A stretch of DNA of 64,000 nucleotides from Styela clava (GCF_964204865.1 NC_135255.1:21667135-21731134), one strand, 5' to 3'; shown: positions 20,432 through 32,200, numbered from the stretch's first letter. The notes: generated from the letters alone by a model not told the origin. Made by a program: numbers and translations.

Positions 20432-20625
20432 ATAAGGTCCCTTTACAATTTCAATCTTGTTATTAAGTCAGTTCTCGATATATCTCAACAGGTTTGTTGT
20501 TTTTAATCAGTAATTGTTTTAGTATTTTTACTTCATTAATACATCCATGAGGGCCAATACAATATATGGTATCGATAAATTACTGTTGCAATTTTAAATT
20601 TTTTTAAGACTTCATGGACACCCTA
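20432..20625 (+). mobile_element. MITE with AGGGTGTCCAT ends
   Basis: Inverted ends AGGGTGTCCATAAGG and TTCATGGACACCCTAT. It matches, in opposite orientation, the copy at 9205-9386. No ORF. Confidence 0.62.
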
Positions 20626-20889
20626 TAATCTTATATAATAATAAATGCATAAATAACTCGCAAGTTTTTCATAAAAAAATCTTATATTTCAATTTCTGGA
20701 GTAGTTAAAAGTTCAAGTCAAAAAAAAAACAGTAAGAAAAAGAAAATATTTGAAAGACTTATCTTCTAGTTGAAAGTCAATCTCAAACTTCCTTATAAAA
20801 TTAGTACACAAAAACCAGCAATTCTTCACGATTTCCTGATAGTTTGTTAGCTGCAAACAAGGCTTTTGGACCTGGTGGCAGGTTTTTGG

Positions 20890-21165
20890 ACCTGGTGACA
20901 AAAATGTTGTGCGTGCCCTAGACTGGCGAGCCTTGTGAGTGTGACGTAAAAAGTTTCATTTTGTGAACAATATTTACAGTGTTACAAAAGTAGGAAACAA
21001 TTAGCTTCGTGCTAAAACTAAGTTTAATCGCAATCTCAATTCCTTAAGCTATTTTTCAGCTAAAACCTCAATATTTGGTTGTGGCAGCATCAGGCGGGCC
21101 AGATTGAATTTCCCAACGGGGTCGGATTTGGCCCGCGGGCCGTAATTTGCCCATGTCAACTCAAG
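20890..21165 (-). mobile_element. hAT-like MITE, GGCCCGC family, minus orientation
   Basis: The right portion (GCAGCATCAGGCGGGCCAGATT, GGCCCGCGGGCCGTAATTTG) is the reverse complement of the left ends of the elements at 22930 and 25453. The left border is approximate. Confidence 0.55.
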
Positions 21166-21209
21166 ATTTTCTCATAGACCTAGGGATGGGCATCAGATAC
21201 ACGCAGGAC

Positions 21210-21808
21210 TAGGGTTGCCATTTTTTTGGACTTCAAAGCGGGACGCCTCCTGTAACTTTACAGTTCCCGATTTTATCACATTGGCCTACATTTAAGCCAT
21301 CCCGGCTGTCTTCATTGATCATAGTGTCATCGAGAGTTCATGCGCATATTCTATGTCCAAATATCGAGTTTAGTTCGAAAAACAGAAAGAAATAGCCGCT
21401 AACGATACAAATGATCCGAATTTAGATTTTTTTATGTACAGCATAAAGAATAATGAAATAGTCTGCCGTTTTCAAGCATAAAGAATTTACTTATTCACCA
21501 AAGCATGCTTCTCTGTAGATAACACCTTTAAAAAAAGTTGTTCAATGTTACATACACGCGAACGTCCGAACAGGACCAATTAGAATTGATTTTACATGTG
21601 ATGTGTTCGCTAACAATGTTAGCGGGAAACAACGAAACAAACAAAATACCGCGTTCACCTTCAGTAAGTAGACTAGCGTTGCGCTAAACAGCAACAACAA
21701 TAACGAGAACATGTTTGTGTATTATGCTGGATGGTTAAATGTAAAATCGGGACTTTTGGCTGACTTGTCGGGACAAGACTCTAAAAAGCGGGACGTATGG
21801 TAAGCCTA
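21210..21808. mobile_element. hAT-like MITE, TAGGGTT family, TSD CGCAGGMC
   Basis: Starts TAGGGTTGCCATTTTTTTGG and ends GGACGTATGGTAAGCCTA (inverted TAGGCTTACCATA). Flanks are CGCAGGAC (21202-21209) and CGCAGGCC (21809-21816), 7 of 8 matching. The same family is at 32201-32685. Confidence 0.75.
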
Positions 21809-21984
21809 CGCAGGCCACAGCAGAATCGAACTAGCTTCATTTTACGACCTTGAGAAAAATCGCACATTTCTAACAGCCGATAACCCTTTAATTTAATAGG
21901 ACGTTATCATTTCATGCCATAGTCAATTATGATGTCTGCTCTTTGATCAAATATGACTTCATTCTTTCATCGAATAGTGAAATA

Positions 21985-22183
21985 TGACGTCAATAATTCG
22001 CCAAATATGACGTCATTATTCCGTTTAATAGTCAAACACGACGCCTATAGTTGATCAAATATGACGTCATTATTCTGTTTGATGGTCAAATATGACGTCA
22101 TAATTTTGTACAGTAGTTCCATATGAAGTAAATAAGCCGAACAAAGACATTATTATTTCGTCTAACGGTTGAATATGACGTCA
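21985..22183. repeat. Array of TGACGTCA (CRE-like) motifs
   Basis: Perfect TGACGTCA palindromes occur at 21985, 22008, 22062, 22093 and 22176 inside a loose repeat (TCAAATATGACGTCATTATT), with several one-base variants between. The array begins about 30 bp beyond the receptor gene's stop codon, so it may be its 3' UTR or a downstream element. TGACGTCA is the cAMP-response-element core; function is not shown. Confidence 0.6.
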
Positions 22184-22212
22184 ATAATTGGCCAATTACG
22201 ACGACATGATGC

Positions 22213-22810
22213 CTATGCCATGTCTACGTAAATGTCATCAGTTTTCGCTTGCTCGTAAATCGCATCTCCCTGCTGCATTGTGTTCTGGTATAATGCTTCT
22301 GGCACTGTGTCTTCGTTTTCCACGGTTTGGTATTCGTCAGGTCCAGGCGATTGCAGATTTTCGTAAGTCGAATCTCTTTCCTGTTGGTTAGTCGACTGGA
22401 GGTTTTTTTCCGCCGTTTTAGCTATCGGTGATTGGATAGCAATAGGACTCGTTGGCCCTGATTGGCCAGTTTCCTTTGTAAGGTCAATGTAAAGATCGTC
22501 GTCATTGGTTGGATGAACGGAAAAGTTCACGTACTGGGGTTCAGACGTAACCGTACCGTTCTTTGCTTCCGTGTTCTGATAGGTTGCATTACCGGAAGCA
22601 TCTATATTTTCACCCTTCTTTGACCCCTTTCCATCTTTTTTGCCATCGTTTGACGTGGACGACGTTGATTGGGTCTTTGCCGAATATCTTGTTCCTGATT
22701 GGCTGCTACCTCTCTCATTTTTGATCTCATCGACTCGCACGTTCTTAGGAGTAACTCTAGCTTGGAATGCCTTCTGTGCCTCGTCCTGCGCCTTCTTACG
22801 GGACCTCAAT
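22213..22810 (-). CDS. Receptor last exon: cytoplasmic tail
   Basis: Acceptor TGTCTTACAG, then LRSRKKAQDEAQK to the stop after DDIYVDMA. A TTG ahead of the acceptor could be mistaken for a start; the frame instead continues from the membrane exon. The middle is Ser/Lys-rich and disordered; tyrosine motifs fill the second half at spacings of about 8-35 residues. Confidence 0.85.
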
Positions 22811-25800
22811 CTGTAAGACAAAAAGCAGTGATTACCCTACACTACATCCTCTATGGTAGGGATGGACAAATTACGGCCCGCGAGCGCTATTTCACGTAGA
22901 AACGCTACTGCCGATTTAAAGATATAACCTCGACATGGGCAAACTACAGCCCGCGGGCCAAATTCGGCCCGCTGGGTAATTCAATCTGGCCCGCCTGATG
23001 CTGCCACAACCAAACTAAAACCAAATTTCGATGTTTTAGTTAAAAAAATAGCTCAAGGAATTTGTTGGGATTGCGATTAAATTTAGTTTTGGCACGAGGC
23101 TTATTGTTTTACACTATTGCTTTTGTAACACTATTGTTTGTGAATATTGTTCAAAAAATGATACTTTTTACGGCACGCTCACATGGCCCGCCTGTATAGG
23201 TGGTCAAACTTTTCGACCCCTGGTACAGATACCCTGCCCACCCCAGATATAACCACTGAACAAACCATCGTACCTACTAATTCAATCAGCCCTGTACAGA
23301 AGTGATAGCGTCTAGGGCAGTGATTCTCAAACTGGGGTTTGAGAGCCGCATGCGGCTTATTGACTTGAAATTAAAATGCGGAAGTCTATAAGTTAGTCGA
23401 ATGGATTCTCCCGTGTTTATTTGCGTAGCGTTGACTATTCTACAAGATGCAATAGTGACGCAACAGTAAGCGTTTTCGCGACCACTCAGACACTTTTCAC
23501 TTGGAAAGATTTTAGACATGGCTTGCTTTCGTGGATTTTCAGTTTTTGTCGCATTTCCGAATATTATGTATAAATCAAACAACTCAATGATTATTTTATT
23601 TCTAGAGCATTTTAATTTTATTCCAATAATCGAAAATAGTCTTGGAATATCTGGCGATCAGCTCAAGCAGCTACTGCACCTTGCATCCTCCACGATTTCG
23701 ACCCGCTTTGACAAACTTATTAAAAATCAAAGTCAAATTAAATGGCTGTTAGTCTAAGGTGGGCAAAATCAAATCTTTTTTCGAATCGAACGATTTGAAT
23801 ATTTTTAACGAATACCGAATAGTCGAATAATGAATATTTTTTATACATAACAAGGATCCAGAACGTTGGAGGTCGATACTCCATTTGGAAAATAATAGAA
23901 ACATTGAAGAGTCAGCAATAAAGCGTTTTTTTACTGGTTAATTTCATCACAATCGCTAATTGTGTTTGTCACCGCGATCTTCGGCGGCGATATCCTAAAG
24001 TTGGTTTTGTATATTCCCGCCCTTTCTCGTTTTTTGCAAGAATAAGGGGTCACCGGATATCGAAGTTCCATATTTCTAGTATACCCTTGCGTTCACATCA
24101 GTGACAGCTGTTGAATACCTAGCAAATTCACGATTGCTTGAATCCTGAATGTTGATTTAAAATGGAGATTAAATAAATTGGCAATAAAGGCATTTTTAGG
24201 CCTTTGTGCCTAATAGAGGGTCAGACGCTGGTTATAATTCTGAACTATTTCCTTCAAGTTTTTTAACGTTTTTTTTTTCAACAAAACAACACCCCGATGG
24301 TTCAAAATGCTTGAAAATTTAACAATTGTGATCATTTTCGATGGTAATAGACGCAACACTTCGTGAACGAGCCAGTGTGCATTGTTACAACGAAATTGAT
24401 TGATTTTACGCTCTACTCTTGGCTCAACGGCCATGCATGGTCGAGTAAAATGTTTCATATTCGAAACATTACTTGGCCAAGAATGGAAGGGATCACTAAA
24501 GAGCTAATACAAAGTGCTTTAAAGGGGGTAAGACATGACATTTCTCATCTGGTTACAACTTAATGAGTGTTTTTCATAAAAGTAACTCATACCAGCTTTT
24601 GGAAAAACTTTTGGTCATTTTTAAATCCATGCTATTTATATAACTAAACGAGTTTTCTAACGACCTAAAATAGTCTTTTTCACAATGAAACGCCGAAAAG
24701 TCATTTTAACATTTATTTTTATCAACTTTATGTTCGGTAATGCAAGAAATGGCTAATGACATGTCACCAAGCATGCGGAGTTTAAAATCTGGGAAATTTA
24801 TTTCAAATACCTAGTCTGGTGCGGTGTAATCTGATATGGAATTGAAACGATACGTTAAGTGCAAAGATAAGCATATAACACCATAACGCAAAGACAACGA
24901 CTTTTCGAATTTGTCTTTTTTTTATAGAGAGCGCACAATTCACGATTAAGTTGGAGACGTGCGAGTTCGGTGTCCAAGCAGAGCGGTGCAGGTCACGTGG
25001 TACCGGATATTCGAATAGTAAAATGCCATTCAAATATTTTATTATTCGCCCTAGTTGTTACGTGTGTTGTTGTTACGATGACTTGGTATTTTAAATACGC
25101 GCTTAATGGTTTGTTGCTATTTTACCTTGCGTTGTTTGTATGCGGCTCTCCATAACTTTGAGATTTGAAATGCGGCTCTGGGACTAAAAAAGTTTGAGAA
25201 CCACTGGTCTAGGGTATCGCTCAGGAAGAGAATGTGCGAAGTACTTAAAGACAGATAAATAGTTCACTCACCCCCTTCTGTACGTCACAAAGCAGACTAG
25301 CAAGATAATGCCAACACAGAAAACGACAGACAACACTATTGCCAGAATCAGATAATTAAAATTTTGTGGTGTCTCGGTTGTCTCAGGAACAGAGGCTGAA
25401 AAAGTCAAATTAATATTATTTCAGTCTGTCATGTATTTGAATAGATTTAGCACAGGCATGGGCGAAGTACGGCCCGCGGGCCAAATTCGGCCCGTTGGGT
25501 AATTCAATCTGGCCCGCCTGATGCTGCCACAAACAAACTGAAATCAAATGTTGATGTTTAATTTAAAAATAGCTCAAGGAATTTGTTGAGATTGCGGTTA
25601 AATTTTGTTTTGGCACGAGGTATATTGTTTTCCACCTTTGCTTTGTAACACTGTAAATATTGTTCGAAAAATGTAACTTTTTACTTCACACTTACATGGC
25701 CCGCCAATCTAAGTGGGCAAAAATTTTGGCCCGCCAGTCTAGGTGGGCAAAATTTTTGACCCCTGGTTCAAAAAGCTTGCCCACCCCCGATGTAGCAGAA

Positions 25801-28213
25801 TCGTGACTGTTTTTTGTTGTTGGTGATAGTCGGAATCAATATTAAAACTCGCCGGATCCGGAGCTAAAGTTCTGAATTCTCGGAATAAACGTCCGGAATT
25901 ACAGACTTCAAATAGTATAGAATCCGACGTAAAATTATCCGAATAACACCTGCACACATTATACTTTTCGTAGTCAAATTTTTGTGTCGGTTCGTTTTTT
26001 TCGGACGAAATAATGAATCAATTGTTGATCTCGAACCTAATGATGAGGTCATAAATAGTCTACTATTGACGTCACAAAGAAATAAAGACGCAGTGTGACG
26101 TCATATTCAGTGAGAAATGGTTTGTTGAGAATACTTCTTGTTTTGGGGTTGAAACCAAGCGAATGTACAAGGTAACTTGAGCTTACCAAAGCGCCAAAAG
26201 ATTTTTTACTAAAAAAACTAGATCCGTACCTACATAAGTGAACAAACTTAAAACTAGATTTTCGAGAACAAATTCATTTTCATCAAAACACTGCGACAAT
26301 GTGGTTCATATCTTCATTCTCCTCTTCATATTCGTAGAACCACTTAAAGGTCAGTCGGATACATACCACATTTGTATAAGTATAATAGTTTATATAATAG
26401 GAAATATCTTCAACCTCTTAGATTGGGAATCCCCCTCCATTCTAAAAGTCGGGGAACATACAAGCAGGGGTAGTGGCTAACACAAAATGTCTTGTTCTGA
26501 ATAATACAATCCATTTCGCTTACCTAAAGTCGTTGTATTGGGTGCTATTTCCGTGAAGTTCTTAAGCAATTCCGTCGTCTTCGTGATTCCAGTCGTTGTG
26601 AAAGCGGAAGTCGCATTATTGTTGATATTTTCTGTAAATAAAAAAGTTGCCGTTAGAAATACGCTCGCCATTGCTCGACTGATTTTAGTTTGATATAGTA
26701 GGTGGTCGTCCACGGCTTCCTCTTCTATCAATGTTAATGAGTATGTACTGTTTTGTCAGCATAAGAACATGCTAATGTGGGAATAAATGAATATTTGATT
26801 CAGTTCTTTTGTGGTTACAACTGTCGTGATTACTAATAACCGTAGAATATTACACGACAGACTTGAGGTTAGAAAAGAAAGATAATTTTTCCATTAAATA
26901 TAATTCCTGAATCCAAAAAAATACCCAAATAATATAGATCAACATTGCGAAACTCAAAGGAGTGCGTTTGGCAAATGACTTACGTCAGAAAATTTTTGTC
27001 AGCAGGTTCAGCCACACAAGGGATTTTACAAGCAGATAGTCTGCTATTAATTGTACTTGTTCGAATCCGGTATAGGATAGTTATGTGAGAGGACTGCAAA
27101 TTAACTGCCCACGTAACAAACATAATTCCGTGGTTTCAGAAGCTTTTTCAACAGACACCGCTAACTTTTCTCGGAGATTAGTCTCGTGTACTTCAGAGCG
27201 CGTTCGTTTGGCGTAAATTTTTTGAGTAACTCTCAACATTCAAAGATTGCCAGTAACTTTGCTCAGAGACGAGCAACTATACTTTTGAGTGAATTTTCGT
27301 GATCTGGCTTTGAGTAACTTCTTTGAGTAGCTCTCGACATGCCAGTAATAACCCGTAACTTTGCTTAGAAATGAGCATTTTTACTTCCTCGGAACGAGTT
27401 TTAGTGGTTATTATAACTTTGCTCGGAGATGAGTCACTTTTACTCCTTAGTATACTCGAGGGATCATCATAATTCAGTACATCTTCAATGGGCCACGAGT
27501 AAATTATTTCAGAAGGTATTGGCATTTCAGTGGTTACCAGCTATGATAAAGGACATAGATTACCGTCATTATTTATTTTGTAACTTGCAGGAATAAACAA
27601 TATAAAACAATAAAATAAAAATCATATACAAGTTAATAAGATATATTAAAACAATCTTCATGTGTTTTTCAATTAATGTTTTTGTAACATTGACCCAAAC
27701 AATGTTAATAAAATTGTTATTTCTTTGGCTATTTGAGCCGGACCAAAGAGAAATTAAAAAGAATAAACTTGCAAACACATAAAAGTAGGCGACTTTTTAA
27801 AAACGGAACAATATTTAACACTGTACTATAACTATCGGACAAAACGACGTTGGGAAGAATCAAGGACAATTAGCATCTTTTCTAAAGGCTAAAAAAGACA
27901 AGGACCGAAAAGCTGAATTTATTGATTGTCCTTTGAAATAAAAGACGGTTGGCAATCCTAGTGGTTACTAATAACTTTGCACGGAGATGAGTCATCTTGA
28001 CTTATGAGCGAGTGCTCGTGACCTCTTTTCAAATTTTCATAAACACAAAATCGAGCTGTCACTCACGCTCGACTAAATTGTGATCTAACAATAATGACTC
28101 ACTTTGCAGTTTCGTTGTAGTAGTCGTCGTCTTAATGCTAGTTGTCTCGGCAACCGTGGTTGACGTGGTGATAAATGACGTCATTTCCGGTTTCCACTTG
28201 TTGAAATTAAATA
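22213..28213 (-). CDS. Single-pass membrane receptor with multi-tyrosine tail (3' part of gene)
   Basis: Join on the minus strand of 28103-28213, 26524-26631, 25272-25395 and 22213-22810; the gene continues upstream, where its 5' exons were not identified. The exons encode a Thr/Ser-rich, probably O-glycosylated stalk, one transmembrane helix, a basic stop-transfer (YRRGLRSRKK) and a 200-residue cytoplasmic tail. The extracellular introns are all phase 1, as in shuffled ectodomains. The tail has eight phosphotyrosine-type motifs: YQNT twice, YVNF, YENL (YxN, GRB2-SH2 type), YVDM (YxxM, PI3K p85 type), YIDL, YQTV and YEQA. STYENL also fits the ITIM pattern. No kinase domain follows. This suggests a docking receptor phosphorylated by cytosolic kinases. 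No named family was recognised. Confidence 0.8.
22930..23246 (+). mobile_element. hAT MITE, GGCCCGC family, perfect TSD ATATAACC
   Basis: Starts TCGACATGGGCAAACTACAG and ends near CTGCCCACCCCAG. Flanks 22922-22929 and 23247-23254 both read ATATAACC. The interior has the family's GGCCCGCTGGGTAATTCAAT and GCTCAAGGAATTTGTTGG. It lies in the receptor gene's last intron. Confidence 0.8.
23318..25206. mobile_element. hAT element, 1.9 kb, perfect TSD GTCTAGGG, with internal insertion
   Basis: Starts CAGTGATTCTCAAACTGGGG and ends AAAAGTTTGAGAACCACTG. Both flanks are GTCTAGGG (23310-23317, 25207-25214). GCGGCT motifs lie near both ends. The short ORF 23518-23757 (ISGDQLKQLLHLASSTIS) may be a relic of a hAT transposase C-terminus, which is weakly supported. 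A piece of the 12245-17095 transposon lies inside it. Confidence 0.82.
24170..24570. mobile_element. Fragment of the CAGTGTT transposon (second copy)
   Basis: Bases such as CGTGAACGAGCCAGTGTGCA, GGCCATGCATGGTCGAGTAAAA and TTGGCCAAGAATGGAAGGGA align to the reverse complement of 14090-14300. The CCTAATAGAGGGTCAGACGC end aligns with 15750-15770. It is an internal piece without the terminal repeats, inside the hAT at 23318. Confidence 0.65.
25272..25395 (-). CDS. Receptor exon: transmembrane segment
   Basis: Encodes ASVPETTETPQNFN, then a helix of about 23 hydrophobic residues from YLILAIV to LLVCFV, then TYRR. The acceptor is TTTTTCAG; the donor is GTGAGT at 25271. The phase 2 end joins the tail exon as Gly. 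Confidence 0.87.
25453..25789 (+). mobile_element. hAT MITE, GGCCCGC family, TSD ATKTAGCA
   Basis: Starts CAGGCATGGGCGAAGTACGG and ends near GCTTGCCCACCCCCG. Flanks are ATTTAGCA and ATGTAGCA (7 of 8). The TGGCCCGCC...AGTCTAGGTGGGCAAA stretch near the right end is duplicated in tandem (about 25697-25756). It is intronic in the receptor gene. Confidence 0.72.
26524..26631 (-). CDS. Receptor exon: Thr/Asn-rich stalk
   Basis: Encodes NINNNATSAFTTTGITKT and ELLKNFTEIAPNTTTL. Asn-x-Thr sequons at NAT, NFT and NTT suggest N-glycosylation. The acceptor ATTTACAG and donor GTAAGC give phase 1 at both ends, 108 nt. Confidence 0.82.
27240..28030. repeat. Scattered TAACTTTGCTCGGAGATGAG repeats
   Basis: Four imperfect copies at about 27258, 27357, 27416 and 27970, each followed by a TTTACTTCT/GAGTGAG stretch; another is at 1249. 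They form a loose tandem cluster in a receptor intron. No gene is seen between them. Confidence 0.5.
28103..28213 (-). CDS. Receptor exon: Thr-rich stalk (5'-most exon found)
   Basis: Encodes FNFNKWKPEMTSFITTS and VAETTSIKTTTTTTKLQ, a mucin-like stretch. The acceptor is GAATATCAG; the donor GTGAGT starts at 28102. Phase 1 both sides, so it can be skipped without frame loss. A TGACGTCA lies within it (28176). Confidence 0.72.
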
Positions 28214-28439
28214 CTGATATTCAGATTATTAATAAAATGTTTTTTTTTTCAAATTCGTAATAGCTCAACTGGAAATAATAATAAAATTATGATGAATTTT
28301 CGTATATACGCTCCGTACAATCCCTTAAAAATACACGTTAGTAAGGTCGCTCATGTGAGTAGCTGCTGTTTTGAATTCCAACTTAGTTCGTGGACGACAT
28401 ATCATAGTCATCAATGCGTTGGTATTATCTATACAGTAT

Positions 28440-28710
28440 CAGGGATTTTCAAACTGGGGGTCGCGACCCCGCAAGAGATCTCGCAACGAATTTTAGCGGT
28501 CGCAAAGAGTACACCAATTTTACACAAAGTGCTATATTTATCGTACCTTTTCAGATTTTTGATTCGGAATACAATTATTAAAACTAATGCAAAACATAAA
28601 TCTCACGATTTGGAGAGAATACATAGTATCTGAGAAGTGGCGCGCTAGCATAACAATGTTAACCTAACAGGGAGCGCGGGCTTAAAAGGTTGGGAAGCCA
28701 TGCGCCCCTG
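28440..28710. mobile_element. hAT-like MITE, GGGTCGCGACCCC family
   Basis: Starts CAGGGATTTTCAAACTGGGG with GGGTCGCGACCCC inside, and ends TGCGCCCCTG. Flanks TACAGTAT and AACTGTAT share 6 of 8. A fragment of the same family is at about 56840-56945 (GAGAAGCGGCGCGC). Confidence 0.55.
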
Positions 28711-28749
28711 AACTGTATTCTTCTTGGTTTCTGCCGAAAACACAGTAGC

Positions 28750-29180
28750 TCTCATCACATCAGTAGTTTACTGATAAAAGAGTTCTTCAACAAAAGTGGA
28801 AGGAATATTGATAGGAGCTTTGCAAGATTCAGAGCTTTCGACAAAAAGTGGAGGGAATATGGATAGAAGAGTGGCAAGTTTGCTCAGAGCAATGTCCCGC
28901 GCCCTCAACTAAAATTGTAAAGAGTAGTGATAAAAGAGTTACAAGATTGCTCAAAGCAAGGTTTCAAGCCTTCAACTAAAAGTAGAAAGAGTACTGATAA
29001 AATAGTTCCAAATTTGCTCAGAACAAATCCCGAGTCTTCAACTAAACGTGAAAAGAATGCTGATAGATAAAGTGCTGAACGTTTGCTCAACGTATGGCCG
29101 CGATCTCAACTAAATTGGAAAGAGTACTGCTGGAAGAGTTGTAAGTTCGCCAAAGGCAAAGCCTCAACTGAAGCTTTAAA
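28750..29180. repeat. Degenerate minisatellite, about 70-bp unit
   Basis: Units consist of CAACTAAAAGTGGAAAGAG, TACTGATAAAAGAGTT and ...TTGCTCAAAGCAAGG, repeated about five times with drift (28795, 28845, 28905, 28975, 29040, 29105). No coding function inferred. Confidence 0.6.
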
Positions 29181-29900
29181 ATGTTTTTTTTTTTTTGAGT
29201 GAAATCCAACCTTATACGCTTACCTATCCTGAACATTAGTTTACCAAATACGCAAAACACTCCTTATCTTACATATTAACCTGTTGGGTGTCTAATCGCG
29301 AGCATAGCTATTAAGTACTCTACCTCCCAATACGTGTCCTCGCGCACTATTACAATGTAACAGTCTTCCGTTTGAACTATGGACTTTTTGCGCTGTTGCT
29401 TAGAATCTTAGATCATACAGCAGACTCACTTTCGAACGGTGACACATTAAAAATATATTTCGGAGATTTGTGCGTCACTAAATGATGTCGCCATATGATA
29501 TCAGTGACGTAATATTGTTATTAGAAAGCCTGATATGTTATTTCCAGGTCATACCTGTGATTTTAACTTCTTGGGGTTGGAGTCAAAATTTTTAATTTTC
29601 AAGAGTCGGAATCAGGACTGAGAAACTAGCAAAGCAAGCATACTTTGACAAAATAACGTTCAAAAGGGCCAGCATTCGATTTCATAAGTGTTCGTGACCA
29701 AACTTTGAGTTTCTCATAGCTGGGTTGGCATTAAAATGTTTCTAACTACATTTAACAATCAACGTTTCTGTCAAATGGGAGATGGAGGCGGTGTTCGAAA
29801 TGTAGATGTAAATTTCCCAAACCGTACAGCCGTGGCAATAGTACATTGATATAATCTCAGTAACCAGATCCTATGCGCATAATTTAATATTCATTTTTCC

Positions 29901-30087
29901 GTAGTATGTGCACCAAGTTGGCGGATACCGGAGCGTAGTATGTTTACCAGGTTAGGGTTAGGCTATAATTTCAGGTACAAATACTACGGGTGTCACTTGG
30001 ATAGTCCCCGAACTCGTAATAGAACTAAAATATGGAAAATTAAAATATAGTCTAACCCCTAACCTGGTACACATACCAAGGAGGTAC
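29901..30087. mobile_element. Palindromic MITE, GTAGTATG family
   Basis: Left CCGTAGTATGTGCACCAAG, right CCTGGTACACATACCAAGGA; interior AACTCGTAATAGAACTAAAA as in the copies at 57340 and 62345. Confidence 0.6.
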
Positions 30088-30113
30088 CTAATTTTCTATG
30101 TTCCTCATATTGC

Positions 30114-30393
30114 AATGGTTCCCAAAGTTAATTGACCGGTGCCACAATTAGAAGCGGAGGGATACTCGCGGCCGGGAAAGGAAGCACTTGCAAGGAGCCG
30201 ATAGTGGTTTGTATAATTAAGATACCGGTATAATGGAATTGTTACGCATATACAAGAGCTGAAACTGTGATAATGACGTAACAATTTGCGGTCTAGAACG
30301 AAAAAATATAAAAACATAAAGTGTAAAACAATTTCACTCGAGTTTGGCGGGTCACATTAAATTGTTACGCGGGTCGTAACTTTGGAATCACTA
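30114..30393. mobile_element. hAT-like MITE (GGTTCCCAAAG family), degenerate
   Basis: Left CAATGGTTCCCAAAGTTAAT and right GTAACTTTGGAATCACTA are imperfect inverted ends; the interior GAAGCGGAGGGATACTCGCGG matches 6110-6135. No clear TSD. Confidence 0.45.
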
Positions 30394-30896
30394 ATATAGT
30401 GTAATATTTTTTTTAAGTACGCAGTCTTTAATTGGGCAACGAGTTTCCGTGTTATCAGATTACGTAACGATCAAAAATATCATGCGCCAGTGTGTCATAC
30501 GAGCTTTTAAACTCTTCTTGAAACTACTGCTCTCTAGAATGTAGAAATAAAATTAGTAATAAAGCTGGCCGGTTTCCGATTAATGATTTACTTTAAACGA
30601 ATACCATTTTACTACTAGTAGTCATTCTGGGACACGTAGCCAACTGCCCGCAGAGTTGACCTTAACTATTGCTGGGTTATGCGAAGCTCATTCTGGGTAG
30701 AATTAAGGGATCTTTTGTGTAAAATCCCCGCAAATGCACTAATACAAAATGGTGAGATTCAAGAAAAACACCCCTCCACGTTTTAAAATAACAAATTGGT
30801 AATTAACCAGTTAGATTTAGGGTTCGGTTCGAAATAATTTGAATTTCTATCGCAATCTGCATTCCCAACCGTAACTGGATAGTTATTAAGTTTCTT

Positions 30897-31010
30897 ATTA
30901 CTTATCGATCTTAAGATCGGTAAGTATGTTGATAGGTATTTGTCTGTTTGTTTGCTAGATACACGCGATATCTCACGAAAGCGAGGATGAATCCGCTCCA
31001 AATTTATCGT
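30897..31010. repeat. 110-bp interspersed repeat with ATCTTAAGAT palindrome (second copy)
   Basis: Nearly identical to 7447-7560, differing by a short gap in the CTGTTTGTTT stretch and scattered bases. Confidence 0.7.
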
Positions 31011-32200
31011 TTCAAGTGTTGGCGAGAATGTTTTTTTGGCTGGGCGACTTTGTACAAAAGATCCGAGATAAGGATAACAACTAAAAATATATTATAACCC
31101 TATAAGTAACAAATCATGAATAAAGCAACTTTACTTTACGAGTCTTGCGTATATAGAGTAACCACACTGCTTCATACATGATTATAACTTATAATGGTGA
31201 ATTCAATTATTCGCACCTAGACTCAGCGAAGGCCTACGGAAGCGGGCCCTAACTACCCACATCGATATCATAGGCTGGTAAAAGCGAGTAGAGGATAAAT
31301 TAGTGGGTGTCGATAGCTTTTGATTTGACTACATTGGTCTCCCAGTTAAAATGTTACGTTAGCCTAACGACAAAGGTTCTGATTTTTCAAATACAATATG
31401 TTCTACATAATAATTTCTGGTTATTATTGTGAAAGTTTGAAAAAGTCGGGATGCAAAATAAATTCATAGGCGTAATAATGGTATAGAATAAAAGCAAAAG
31501 AGACCTTTTTAAATTATCAAAACAATTTTTTTTTCAAATATTCACTTTGTAGTTATTTATTAGGTATTTACAAATTTCATAGTCAACTAGAAAATAAATA
31601 ATTTGTTAACGGTCAGGGGAGAAACAATATTAATACTGCGCATGTTGGGGCTTATTCAGAGTGGAACTTCAATAAAGCCACATAAAAGAAACCAATAGAA
31701 CACTCTCTACCTACAGTGGTTTCGAGTTTTTTTGGTACATTCTCATTACCTCGCAAAGCATAGGAATTGTGAATATTGCTTACCGTTCTAATGTATCACC
31801 AGCGCAATTCATACATTCCGGCTTAGGTACAGTTTAAATAGATTAAAGATGCGACGGATGGCAAACGTTAACCCAACTACTAACCATGTATTTATTATAC
31901 TCGAGATATGGAGTCCATTAATTAATACAATTTACCAATGCGCACGGGTCTAAAGCCCTGTTACTATTTCGGTCGAATGTGAGAATACTTGACTAGTAAA
32001 TCGTTCGGATCTTTTATACAAAGCTCGCGCCACGTTTCGAAATAATAAATTAATAATTATCAAGGTCGGTTTACGGTTAAGAATGATTTGAAAATATGAA
32101 TTTTCAGCGCAATCTGCATTGCTAACCTTGAACTGCATAATTATTTACTAAATTTCTTATTTTGAGCGTTGGCGGGGGCTTTGTCAACATCCAACATAAC
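31011..32200. other. AT-rich region with no recognised feature
   Basis: Read on both strands; only short ORFs without family motifs or flanking splice patterns. At about 30785-30900 and 32030-32140 there are similar AATTTGAATTTTC-GCGCAATCTGCATT stretches, an unclassified repeat pair. Confidence 0.4.

Noticed and set aside
22213..22821. Stand-alone 202-residue gene starting at 22821
   Set aside because: The apparent start is a TTG lying in the splice acceptor; the frame continues from the transmembrane exon at 25272-25395.
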